Shown here piece after piece: positions 34,974 through 42,745 of a DNA stretch of 64,000 nt. Position 1 is the first letter of the stretch. Each line of letters begins with the position of its first letter. The stretch comes from Uliginosibacterium paludis (lineage in GTDB: Bacteria; Pseudomonadota; Gammaproteobacteria; Burkholderiales; Rhodocyclaceae): the NCBI RefSeq assembly GCF_039631355.1, contig NZ_JBDIVF010000012.1:20507-84506 (forward strand). Reading direction: 5' to 3'. The position numbers and the translations under genes are program-made. The notes below the pieces were generated by a model, which was given only the letters and a program-made list of their open reading frames with translations, had not been told where the DNA came from and searched no databases.

Positions 34974-36473
34974 ATGCTGTCCGCCCGCCACCTTCTGCTG
35001 CACTGTCTGTTCCTGTTATTCAGCCTGTCAGCACTGGCCGCTACCCGCGTTGATGAACTTGCGGATCCGCGTGCGCAGCAAGGCAGTCATGTGGCCAATC
35101 CGGATGGCTTGCTGTCGGGTGCAGCAGTCAGCCAGATCGATGGCCTCCTAAAGCAACTCGAGGCCGAGACCGGTACCCAGGTTGCGGTAGTGGCCGTTCA
35201 GTCGGTGGCTGATGGCGACGTTTTTGGATTTGCCCAGGGTCTGTTCGAGCGCTGGGGCATCGGGCGTAAGGGGCATGACGACGGCGCGCTGATCCTGCTG
35301 GCGCTCGAGCAGCGAACGGTGCGCATCCATACCGGCTACGGACTCGAAGGCGTGCTGCCCGATGCCGTATGCAAGCGCATCACCAGCGAACTGATGTTGC
35401 CGGCGCTACGCGCCGGACGCTACGACGAAGGCATGCTGGCCGGGGTGCAGGCGGTACTGCAGCAGCTTCGATCAGGCGGGAGCGGCATGTTGCCGCTGCA
35501 AGCAGGCAACTTCAGTGAGGCGAGCGGAGCCCGCACCACGAGCCGCGCATCTGCTCAGGTGCTGGATGCCTGGAGCGTGTTGCGCTGGGTGTTCGCGGGC
35601 TGTCTGCTCTTTGCCACACTCTTCTGGCAGATGTTCCGCTCGACAGGCAAGCGTGAAGAGACATCCGAACGGGGCGGCGGATTCCTCGGGTGTATGCAGC
35701 GGCTGCCCTGGCATCTCCATGCAGCCGTATTCACCGGCCTGCCTCTGCTGTTCTTGCTGCTGCTGGACATCCTGCGCCCGCCGGGGCTCTTCTGGCTGGC
35801 TTTGGGCGGCATCTACGGCTTCTACCTGTTGGCCGCTGTGCTGCGGGCCATAGCCTTGCGCCAAGAGCTGGCGCGCATGTTCCAGCGACGCCGGTACGTG
35901 GCGCTGGCCGAGCTGCTGGAGACGCAGCGCGTTTTCTGGGGGGGCATGGCCTTCATTTTTCCTGTGCCCATGGCCGTTCACTTTTTCACGCTGGATCGAC
36001 TGGCCCGTCATTACCGCTGGGCACCGCGTGCCTGCCTGCATTGCAAGCAGCCCGGCATGCGCTGTCTGAGCGAGGAAGAAGAGGATGCCTTTCTCGGCAA
36101 AACGCAGCAGCTGGAGGAGAGCCTGCACTCGGTGGATCACGATGTCTGGTTGTGCCCGGCCTGTGGCAAGTACAGTTCCATTGCCTATCCGCAGCGCAAC
36201 AGCAAGTATTCGCGCTGCCCCGACTGCAAGGCCATGGCGCGCCTGCTGCTGGGAGACGAAGTAGTCGAGGCTGCCACCACCTCGTCCAGCGGGCGCGGCA
36301 CGCGCTTCTACCAATGCAAGGCCTGCAACAAGCGACGCCGTGAGAGCTATGCCATCGCACGCATCCAGGAAAGCAGCTCGTCCTCTTCGTCTTCCTCGTC
36401 CTCTTCTTCGTCTTCAAGCAGCAGCTGGGGTGGCGGCAGCTCAGGCGGCGGGGGGAGCAGCAGCAGTTGGTAG
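34974..36473 (+). CDS. TPM-domain membrane protein with zinc-ribbon region and poly-Ser tail
   Basis: 499 residues. Signal peptide 1-22 (LLLHCLFLLFSLSALAA). TPM domain about 30-160, of the YgcG type (VANPDGLLSGAAVSQIDGLL, WGIGRKGHDDGALILLALEQ, RIHTGYGLEGVLPDAVCKRI). Transmembrane helices lie near 204-222, 245-265 and 270-290. A cytoplasmic part has four zinc-knuckle pairs: CLHCKQ, CPACGK, CPDCKA, CKACNK. The tail is about 18 consecutive Ser, then WGGGSSGGGGSSSSW. TPM proteins are linked to membrane or photosystem quality control; the role in bacteria is unclear. It sits between the two NTF2 copies. Confidence 0.9.
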   Translation: MLSARHLLLHCLFLLFSLSALAATRVDELADPRAQQGSHVANPDGLLSGAAVSQIDGLLKQLEAETGTQVAVVAVQSVADGDVFGFAQGLFERWGIGRKGHDDGALILLALEQRTVRIHTGYGLEGVLPDAVCKRITSELMLPALRAGRYDEGMLAGVQAVLQQLRSGGSGMLPLQAGNFSEASGARTTSRASAQVLDAWSVLRWVFAGCLLFATLFWQMFRSTGKREETSERGGGFLGCMQRLPWHLHAAVFTGLPLLFLLLLDILRPPGLFWLALGGIYGFYLLAAVLRAIALRQELARMFQRRRYVALAELLETQRVFWGGMAFIFPVPMAVHFFTLDRLARHYRWAPRACLHCKQPGMRCLSEEEEDAFLGKTQQLEESLHSVDHDVWLCPACGKYSSIAYPQRNSKYSRCPDCKAMARLLLGDEVVEAATTSSSGRGTRFYQCKACNKRRRESYAIARIQESSSSSSSSSSSSSSSSSSWGGGSSGGGGSSSSW

Positions 36474-36662
36474 CGGTGCATGGAGGCCCGGGGAATTCCT
36501 CAGGGGCGCGTATCGGCAGGCACGCAGAGGATGGATCTTCGGGTGGCATCTGCGCCCGGCCATGCGCCATTTCACCCGTCGTCGTGGTCTGTGCGCACAC
36601 GTTCGCCTGGGCGCGCTCATGGAGGTCCGAGGGGTCGCATCAGCGAGCGCTGCGCGAGCTGT

Positions 36663-36801
36663 CTCACCGTGAATCCCTTGGCGAAATCATACGGGTATCG
36701 CAATTACCGTGACGCACTGACCGCGCCAATGCCATCAACATCGACGCCAGCTATCGCTTCACGCTGCCGGCCCGCACGGCGCGCATGTGGCTGCCGGAGT
36801 A
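36663..36801 (+). pseudogene. decayed duplicate of the alpha-amylase 3' end
   Basis: Matches 33973-34116 of the intact amylase gene up to and beyond its stop codon. It differs by a 1-bp deletion (GACCGACGCC becomes GACCGCGCC) and a 3-bp deletion (one AGC lost), plus substitutions. The 5' ~1.3 kb of the gene is missing. The match continues without a break into NTF2 copy 2. Confidence 0.88.
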
Positions 36802-36809
36802 AGCGGGGC

Positions 36810-37196
36810 TCAATCCATCGCTTCGACAAGATGGGCCCGGTTGGCGGGGGCTGGATAGGGGTCGGGCCAGTATTCCAGCAGGTGGCTGATCCGCCCTTCG
36901 CGGATCGTGAAGAAGGAAATGGCGGTGGCTGACTGAACGCCGTCAGTGATCGCGACTTCGCTGACCACGCTGGCCCCGGAGCCGATCAGACGGCGGATCT
37001 CGAACTGCCACGGCCCGTGCGCCGGATACTCCTGATTCAGCCGGACGAAGCGCTCCGCGCCCCGTACGCGCTCGCGGGACTGGGGCCATTCGAGGATGAA
37101 GTCCGGCGCGAGCACCGCGGCGACGCTGGGAAAATCGTTGCTTGCCATCAGACGCCAGAATTCGCGAACGGTGCTGATGGGGTCCGGATAGGTCAT
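36810..37196 (-). CDS. NTF2/SnoaL-like protein, copy 2
   Basis: 128 residues from ATG 37196, with GAGGAC upstream. It differs from copy 1 at a few positions (for example FWRLMASNDF versus LWCLMANNDF, and GSGASVVSEV versus GSEAGVVSEV), while the core DFILEWPQSRERVRGAERF and the C-terminal half are identical. The open frame with mostly mild substitutions suggests that both copies are kept under selection. Function unknown; see copy 1. Confidence 0.87.
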   Translation of the reverse strand: MTYPDPISTVREFWRLMASNDFPSVAAVLAPDFILEWPQSRERVRGAERFVRLNQEYPAHGPWQFEIRRLIGSGASVVSEVAITDGVQSATAISFFTIREGRISHLLEYWPDPYPAPANRAHLVEAMD

Positions 37197-37294
37197 TGGC
37201 GTGTCCTCGTGCATGGGTCTGCTTGCCGGCTGTCATGCCGTTCGGGTCTGGCGTGAGTCCGGCAAGATACCGGCTTCCGGGCTGCGCGCCGGAT

Positions 37295-37906
37295 TCAATC
37301 GCCGGGCGGATGATCGGCTTCGCGCAGCCTCAGGCGCACGATGGGCCGGCCCGGCCGGTGGCGCGCCACTTCCTCGAAGCCTGCGGCGAGGAACTGGCTC
37401 AGCGAACCGAACCAGGGGGCGTCGGCCCTGGCGGGCACTTCGCGGTCGACCGGATAGGCTTCGAGCACGCGCGCGCCCTGCGCAGCGGCAAAGCGGATGG
37501 CTTCCTGGAGCAGACGGTGCGCCAGGCCCTGGCCGCGGTGCTGCGAGGGCACGACGAAGCAGACGATCGACCAGACGGGCGTGTCATCGACGCGCCGCAT
37601 CGTGGGCGAGGTGGCGAGGCGTGCGAAATCTTCGCGCGGGCCGAGCGAAATCCAGCAGGCGGCTTGCCCGTCGAGATAGCCGATCAGACCGGGGGCGCGA
37701 TCAGCGCCGGCCAGAGCCCGCATCCGCGCGCGATTGCTCTCCGACAGGTTCAGGCCCGGCGTTGGCTGATAGTCGCGATGGGCGAGCCGGTAGTACATGC
37801 AGTAGCAGCGGCGAGCTTCGGCACAGCCTCTGGCCTGGAAGACAGCTTCGAGATCCGCCATCCGGCCAGTGTCAAGCGGATATGCGGAAAAAACGGCGTC
37901 AGGCAT
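37295..37906 (-). CDS. GNAT family N-acetyltransferase
   Basis: 203 residues. An N-terminal segment MADLEAVFQARGCAEARRCY, then CMYYRLAHRDYQ, precedes the GNAT core. The core has WSIVCFVVPSQHRGQGLAHR (acetyl-CoA loop QHRGQG) and motif B AAQGARVLEAYPVDREVPA. This architecture (Cys-rich start, then GNAT) is common in uncharacterised acetyltransferases of the YjdJ/Rv-type set. Substrate unknown; transcribed alone on the minus strand. Confidence 0.9.
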   Translation of the reverse strand: MPDAVFSAYPLDTGRMADLEAVFQARGCAEARRCYCMYYRLAHRDYQPTPGLNLSESNRARMRALAGADRAPGLIGYLDGQAACWISLGPREDFARLATSPTMRRVDDTPVWSIVCFVVPSQHRGQGLAHRLLQEAIRFAAAQGARVLEAYPVDREVPARADAPWFGSLSQFLAAGFEEVARHRPGRPIVRLRLREADHPPGD

Positions 37907-37976
37907 GGCATTTTCCTGTCCGGTGGCGGTTCCCGGATGAAAGCAAGTGCCGTACTCGCGGCCGCGAGACTGTCTT

Positions 37977-38123
37977 TCAGGCGAGACGCGGGCCGCGCAG
38001 CACGGCGCGATTCATCTGGCGGAAGGTCTGGAGATCGTCTCCGGCCAGATAGCCGTGAACATGGCTGCGCAGGTCGCGCATGATGCGGCGGATGGTACGA
38101 CGGGCTTGACGACGGGACTTCAT
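37977..38123 (-). CDS. possible small basic protein
   Basis: 48 residues from ATG 38123, preceded by CAGGAG 8 nt upstream, a good ribosome site. The product is strongly basic and helical (KSRRQARRTIRRIMRDLRSH, then LAGDDLQTFRQMNRAVLRG). It lies in a 400-bp gap between the GNAT and rlmA genes that has no other content. No family is recognised. It could be a small DNA/RNA-binding protein or a chance frame. Confidence 0.4.
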   Translation of the reverse strand: MKSRRQARRTIRRIMRDLRSHVHGYLAGDDLQTFRQMNRAVLRGPRLA

Positions 38124-38312
38124 GGTCTGGCTCCTGATGGCGGAGGGGATGGACGTCTTCATCTTCGGCGACCTGACGCGGAAATGCATCGCGGAAACTG
38201 GAGCGAACTGTTACGGATCCGGATTCAGGGATGGTTGTTTTTCCGCGTGATTCGCCCGTCAGGTCGCGTGCTGTCTTGCCTGGCGGCGGATTGTCGCGGA
38301 ACATGCGGCGCC

Positions 38313-39179
38313 ATGCCGATCCGCCCTTTTACCTCCCTGAGCTGTCCGCTGGATGGCGCCCCCCTGCTGAGGCAGGGCATGAGCCTGCGTTGCGCTGCAG
38401 GACACAGCTTCGACCTGGCCAGCCAGGGCTATGTGAATCTGCTGCCGGTGCAGAACAAGCGCTCGCTGGATCCGGGCGACAGCAAGGAGATGGTGGCCGC
38501 ACGGCGGCGTTTTCTCGGTGCCGGCCATTACACGCCGATTGCAGCGATGATGAGCCGGCTGGTGCTTGAAGCCGCGCAGCCGGAGCACCCGTTGGCCTGC
38601 CTGGACGCGGGCTGTGGCGAGGGCTACTACCTGCGCCAGCTCGAAGCGGCCGCCCTGGCCTCAGGCCTCACGCTCGATGTGCTGGGGCTGGATATTTCCA
38701 AGTGGGCCGTGCTGGCTGCAGCCAAGCAGGACAGACAGGCCAGCTGGGTGGTCGGCAGCAACGCCGCGCTGCCGGTGCCGCCGCAATCACTCGATTGCGT
38801 GCTGTGCATGTTCGGCTTCCCGGTCCATGCCGAGTTCGCGCGGGTGCTCAAGCCGGGTGGCCTGCTGCTGCAGGTGGATAGCGGCCCGGACCATCTGCGT
38901 GAGCTGCGCGAAATCATCTATCCGAGTCTCAAGGCGCCCAAGGCGGAGTCTGCGGATGCGCCGGCCGGCTTCAGCGCCGCCGGATCGGAGCGCCTGCGCT
39001 GCGAAATCCGGGTGGAGGGCGCCGCGGCGATTGCCGATCTGCTCGCCATGACGCCCCATCTCTATCGCGCGACGGCCGAGGGCCGGGCACGCGCGGCTGC
39101 ACTCACCGGCATCACGCTGACGCTCGACGTGCGCTTCGCCCGGTACCGGCGCGGCGCCAGCATCAGCGCCGGGGCCTGA
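38313..39179 (+). CDS. rlmA: 23S rRNA (guanine-N1)-methyltransferase RlmA
   Basis: 288 residues from ATG 38313. The N-terminal zinc finger is present (LSCPLDGAPL, LRCAAGHSFD), followed by the RlmA signature DLASQGYVNLLPVQNKRSLD. The SAM-binding motif is LACLDAGCGEGYYLRQLEAA, and DVLGLDISKWAVLAAAKQD follows. It would methylate N1 of a guanine in helix 35 of 23S rRNA (G745 or G748). Stand-alone gene. Confidence 0.93.
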   Translation: MPIRPFTSLSCPLDGAPLLRQGMSLRCAAGHSFDLASQGYVNLLPVQNKRSLDPGDSKEMVAARRRFLGAGHYTPIAAMMSRLVLEAAQPEHPLACLDAGCGEGYYLRQLEAAALASGLTLDVLGLDISKWAVLAAAKQDRQASWVVGSNAALPVPPQSLDCVLCMFGFPVHAEFARVLKPGGLLLQVDSGPDHLRELREIIYPSLKAPKAESADAPAGFSAAGSERLRCEIRVEGAAAIADLLAMTPHLYRATAEGRARAAALTGITLTLDVRFARYRRGASISAGA

Positions 39180-39570
39180 GCGGTCGGGCGTCCCGGGGCT
39201 TTTCACCCGGTGACGCAGTCGTCGCAGCGCCTTTTCCGGCAGGCAAGCCAGCGAATGAGGCCTCGCAGCGCGCGAGCGTCCCGGTGATCGAGGCCACAAA
39301 AGCGCTTTGGGGGTATCTCCAGCCGGCCGCGTGCCGCTGCCGGCCAGGCCGCGCAGGGCGACTCCGTGCGAAGGGGCGGCGGGCAGGCGCCACGCCACAT
39401 CCTGGATTCCTGGCGCGCGTCGGACTGCCAGATATCGCCAGGGCTTGCTGCATGCCCGTCCCGCGAGAACGGAAACCGGCCCCGCGCGCAAGGGGGCCGA
39501 GAAGGGCGCCCCTGAGGAACCTCCGGTTTTCGGGCTTGCCGGTGTTTTTTCGCGCGCTTCCTGAGCTTTT

Positions 39571-39600
39571 TTGACAAGGGATTACCCTGAGGTAATTACC
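39571..39600 (+). promoter_or_regulatory. possible sigma-70 promoter with overlapping inverted repeats
   Basis: TTGACA (39571-39576) and TAATTA (39593-39598) with a 16-bp spacer. ATTACC (39581-39586) and GGTAAT (39591-39596) form an inverted repeat inside it, and GGTAATTACC (39591-39600) is a perfect palindrome, so a repressor site is possible. Confidence 0.35.
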
Positions 39601-39664
39601 TGTATTTTGACCCCGTTCCGGTCGTTTCTGCTGCCCACGCCCCGCTTCGGGGTGCAATCTTTGT

Positions 39665-39680
39665 ACGCAATCGTTTGCGT
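39665..39680. promoter_or_regulatory. palindrome ACGCAATCGTTTGCGT
   Basis: Arms ACGCAA and TTGCGT around TCGT. The core GCAATCGTTTGC fits the LacI-family operator pattern GnAAnCGnTTnC. It abuts the NtrC-like site, so its role as a separate operator is uncertain. Confidence 0.4.
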
Positions 39681-39696
39681 GCATCAATACGGTGCA
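39680..39696. promoter_or_regulatory. near-consensus NtrC binding site
   Basis: TGCATC-AATAC-GGTGCA matches TGCACC-N5-GGTGCA at 11 of 12 specified positions. It is centred about 158 bp before the sigma-54 start predicted at 39846, a normal enhancer distance. A second half-site CGGTGCA lies at 39720-39726, exactly 30 bp further on. Confidence 0.6.
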
Positions 39697-39819
39697 GTTT
39701 GTTGTTTTGCTGTTCAAAACGGTGCAAATCGTCATGAAAAAAAACTAACCAATTTGGCTTTGACGAATTTTTACGAAACAAAACAGATGGTTAAAGAATG
39801 TGTCATCGCCTTGAAAAGT

Positions 39820-39835
39820 TGGCACGCCGGTTGCT
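39820..39835 (+). promoter_or_regulatory. sigma-54 promoter of the TonB-receptor locus
   Basis: TGGCACG-CCGG-TTGCT is a full match to the sigma-54 consensus (TGGCACG-N4-TTGCW), with GG at 39821-39822 and GC at 39833-39834. Predicted start near 39846, leaving a 170-nt leader before the receptor ATG at 40019. Confidence 0.75.
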
Positions 39836-40018
39836 GTAGCGAAGCACGCCAAAGTGGCCTGCCCTTTCGGGAGGCTGATGGGGGTGGCGCGGACGGGCTG
39901 ACAGTGCCTTCCTGACGTCCCTTCACTTTGTGCAATGGCTGGTGCGGCGCTTACCGGTGCCGTCCCGGGGGGCGGCCACCCGCCGCTGATCATTCATGTA
40001 GTGGGAGAACAGTCAGAT

Positions 40019-42613
40019 ATGACGAATTATTCGAAACGACGCATTGCGATGGCGGTTGCAGCTGCCTGTTGCGTTTCCCAGGTGGTGGTTGCCCGGGCCG
40101 AAGACGATCCAGCCAAGCTGGAGCGGGTCGAGGTCGTAGGCTCCAACATCAAGCGCGCAGCGGCCAAGCAGGCCACGCAAATCGAGGTGCATAACACGGA
40201 AGAGTTCACCAAACAGGGTCTGACGACGACACAGGACGTCGTCAATACCCTGGCCTCGAACCAGTCGGACATTGTTGCTGCCAGAACGGTCGGTTCCGAC
40301 CAGGGCGGCGCAGCCTTCGCCAACCTTCGTGGTCTCGGCAGTCAATACACCCTGGTGCTGATCGACGGCCGTCGTGCCGCCAACCAGCCGGCAGGGCAGA
40401 GCGGTTATGCCGTTGACCTCAATGCCATTCCGCTTGAGGCCATCGAGCGCGTCGAAGTGCTGAAGGAAGGCGCTGCGGCCATTTACGGCACCGATGCAAT
40501 CGGTGGCGTGATCAACTTCATCACCAAGAAGTCCTATCAGGGTGCCACGGTCAATCTCGGCTACTCCAGCCCGACCCAGAGCGGCGGCGGTACCGAGCGC
40601 CGTCTGGCTGTTGCCGGCGGTTATGGTGACCTGAATGATGACGGCTGGAACGTCATGGGCACCCTGGCGGTTTCCAAGACCGAAGCCCTGTGGGCCAAGG
40701 ATCGTGCGGATGTCGCAATCGATCGCAATCCCTCGTTTAGCTCGAATGCCTTCCCGGCAAACTATCTGAGCAGCCAGGGCGTTCGCTGGAGTGGTACCTA
40801 TCCGAAGTGCGGAACGGGTACCGAGGCTTCGGGCAAGTACTGCCTGCAGAACACCAGCAATTTCATCGGCATCCTGCCGGAAACCGAGCGCATGAATGCC
40901 AGCGCCAAGGCGACCAAGCGCTTTGGCGAACATGAGGCTTCGCTGCAGTTCCTGCACGCCGAAACCAAGACCACCAGCTCGGTGGCTCCGACTCCGACCG
41001 CGGGTGCCGTTTCGATCGGCCCGTCCAGCCCTTACTATCCCAAGACCAATCCGGATGGCACGACGAACACCGGTGACCTGGCGCTTTACGGCCGCACGGT
41101 CGAAGCAGGTAACCGTGTCAACGAGTTCAATACCTCCCTGGATCGCCTGCAGAGCAACTTCGAAGGTCAGCTGGCAGGCTGGGATTACAGAGGCGGCCTC
41201 GGCTACTCGGAAGCCAAGCTGAAGGAAACGATGAAGTCGGGCTGGATCAGCACCGACAAGATGCAGGCTGCGATCGACAACGGCACCCTGAATCCTTTTG
41301 CCTCCAACTCTGCCTCGCTGTGGAACAGCCTCGCGCTCTCCGGTGTGCTCAAGAAGTCGACGATGAAGCTCACCACGGCAGACTACAAGATGAGCCGTGA
41401 GCTCTTCGATCTGCCCGGTGGCGCTGCAGCTGTGGGTTTCGGTACCGAAGCCCGTCGCGAGCAGCTCGATGCCAAGGTCAATACCTCGCTGGCGACTCAG
41501 GCGATGAGCTCGGGTTCGGAAGACTCCAAGCCCACCGCTGGCAGCCGTAACGTCTACGCCTTCTATGGCGAGGCCATCCTGCCGGTGCTGAAGAGCCTGG
41601 AAGTGCAGACCGCCGTCCGCTATGACCACTACAGCGATTTTGGCGACACCATCAATCCGAAGGCCGCCTTCAAGTTCACGCCGGTCGAGCAAGTCATGTT
41701 CCGCGGCTCTGCCAGCACGGGCTTCCGCGCACCGAGCCTGTATGACATGTATATGCCGGCCTCGAAGACCAACACCGGCACGAAGTACTCTGACCCGTTG
41801 TTGTGTCCGGACGGCAAGAACCCGGTCGCCGGTGCAAGCGCCGGTGCTTGCGTGGCTGACCAGCGTGACATCCAGCAGGGTGGCAACACCAAGCTGAAGC
41901 CGGAGAAAACCTGGTCGACCTCGATCGGTATGGTGGTCGAGCCCGTGAAGGCTGTGACCCTGAGTGCCGACCTGTGGACCACCGCGATCAAGGACCGCAT
42001 CGGTACGCTGGATGAGTCCGTCATCATGGGTGACCCGGTCAAGTACCGCAGCCGCTTCGTCACCAAGTCCAACGGCTCGCTGGACTACATCACCGCGCTC
42101 TCCGAGAACCTCGGCAAGATGCGTGCTTCCGGTGTAGACCTGGGTGCAACCTGGCGTCTGCCTCGTACCGCGGTGGGCAACTTCTCGGTGGACGTGAATT
42201 CCACTTACATGAAGAAGTATGACTACCAGAACGAGAAGGACGGCGAGTGGACCCACAACGTCGGCCGCTACGGCGACGACTATGTGATCTTCCGCTGGAA
42301 GACCAACGTCGACCTGAACTGGAAGAAGGACGCCTGGGGTGCAGTCATCGGCACGACCTACAAGTCGAGCTACAACGACATGTACACCAACGACGACGAC
42401 TCCAACCATCATGTTGCCAGCCAGCTGCTGTGGAACGGCTCACTCAGCTACAACTGGAACAAGACGCTGGACGTCACCTTCGGCGCCAAGAACATCTTCA
42501 ACCGCAAGCCGCCTTACTCGAACCAGAACAATCAGTTCCAGACCGGTTACGACCCCCGTTATGCGGATGTCGTGGGCCGTGTCCTGTTCCTGAACCTGTC
42601 CTACAAGATGTAA
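40019..42613 (+). CDS. TonB-dependent outer-membrane receptor
   Basis: 864 residues from ATG 40019, preceded by GGGAG. Signal peptide 1-27 (AMAVAAACCVSQVVVARAE). A TonB-box-like LERVEVVGSNIKR, the plug domain (about 45-170: GLTTTQDVVNTLASNQSDIV, DGRRAANQPAGQSGYAVDL, AIYGTDAIGGVINFITKK), then a 22-strand barrel with TGFRAPSLYDMYMPA and a terminal strand VGRVLFLNLSYKM. No N-terminal STN signalling domain is seen, so ECF-sigma control by surface signalling is unlikely. The GSNIKR-type receptors include carbohydrate and peptide importers. It heads a run of TonB system, M13 peptidase and peptide ABC genes behind a sigma-54 promoter. Substrate inferred to be peptides, unproven. Confidence 0.95.
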   Translation: MTNYSKRRIAMAVAAACCVSQVVVARAEDDPAKLERVEVVGSNIKRAAAKQATQIEVHNTEEFTKQGLTTTQDVVNTLASNQSDIVAARTVGSDQGGAAFANLRGLGSQYTLVLIDGRRAANQPAGQSGYAVDLNAIPLEAIERVEVLKEGAAAIYGTDAIGGVINFITKKSYQGATVNLGYSSPTQSGGGTERRLAVAGGYGDLNDDGWNVMGTLAVSKTEALWAKDRADVAIDRNPSFSSNAFPANYLSSQGVRWSGTYPKCGTGTEASGKYCLQNTSNFIGILPETERMNASAKATKRFGEHEASLQFLHAETKTTSSVAPTPTAGAVSIGPSSPYYPKTNPDGTTNTGDLALYGRTVEAGNRVNEFNTSLDRLQSNFEGQLAGWDYRGGLGYSEAKLKETMKSGWISTDKMQAAIDNGTLNPFASNSASLWNSLALSGVLKKSTMKLTTADYKMSRELFDLPGGAAAVGFGTEARREQLDAKVNTSLATQAMSSGSEDSKPTAGSRNVYAFYGEAILPVLKSLEVQTAVRYDHYSDFGDTINPKAAFKFTPVEQVMFRGSASTGFRAPSLYDMYMPASKTNTGTKYSDPLLCPDGKNPVAGASAGACVADQRDIQQGGNTKLKPEKTWSTSIGMVVEPVKAVTLSADLWTTAIKDRIGTLDESVIMGDPVKYRSRFVTKSNGSLDYITALSENLGKMRASGVDLGATWRLPRTAVGNFSVDVNSTYMKKYDYQNEKDGEWTHNVGRYGDDYVIFRWKTNVDLNWKKDAWGAVIGTTYKSSYNDMYTNDDDSNHHVASQLLWNGSLSYNWNKTLDVTFGAKNIFNRKPPYSNQNNQFQTGYDPRYADVVGRVLFLNLSYKM

Positions 42614-42626
42614 GTCCGTCGCTGGG

Positions 42627-42652
42627 CCTGACCGGTTTCATTGCCGGTCAGG
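42627..42652 (+). terminator. intercistronic hairpin between receptor and tonB
   Basis: 9-bp perfect stem CCTGACCGG / CCGGTCAGG, 8-nt loop, no T-run. It may partly terminate or stabilise the receptor mRNA so that the receptor is made in excess over TonB. Confidence 0.55.
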
Positions 42653-42745
42653 TCCGGTTTCTCGCGTTTGCCCGGGCTCGCGCCCGAATCCCTCGCATGC
42701 GCGAAACGGTTGTCCCGTCAGGGGCAAGCCTGGAAGGTTGAGTAC

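Larger units (their letters stand above)
36663..37240. repeat. direct repeat unit B (amylase remnant + NTF2 copy 2)
   Basis: Second copy of the unit at 33973-34550. The TPM gene and about 2.1 kb lie between the copies. Divergence shows that the duplication is not recent. Confidence 0.85.
39180..40018. other. long regulatory region upstream of the TonB-dependent receptor
   Basis: About 840 bp. The left ~380 bp (39180-39560) is GC-rich with no recognisable content. From 39561 to 39835 the region turns AT-rich and holds a TTGACA/TAATTA pair, small palindromes, an NtrC-like site and a sigma-54 element, listed separately. No cobalamin, TPP or other known riboswitch motif is seen. Confidence 0.6.

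Noticed and set aside
36372..36423. short repeats in the TPM gene as a CRISPR-like or microsatellite array
   Set aside because: They are Ser codons of mixed type inside an intact reading frame.
39727..39819. IHF site between NtrC site and sigma-54 promoter
   Set aside because: The stretch is AT-rich with an A8 run, but no adequate match to WATCAA-N4-TTR on either strand.
39571..39915. 114-residue open frame in the receptor upstream region
   Set aside because: Covers the NtrC and sigma-54 elements, has no ribosome site and no protein-like pattern. A regulatory region explains it better.
39180..40018. cobalamin or other riboswitch, or Fur box, before the TonB receptor
   Set aside because: I looked for the conserved B12-box, TPP core and Fur palindromes by eye and found none.
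40013..42412. 799-residue open frame on the minus strand
   Set aside because: Antisense to the TonB-dependent receptor; no domains.
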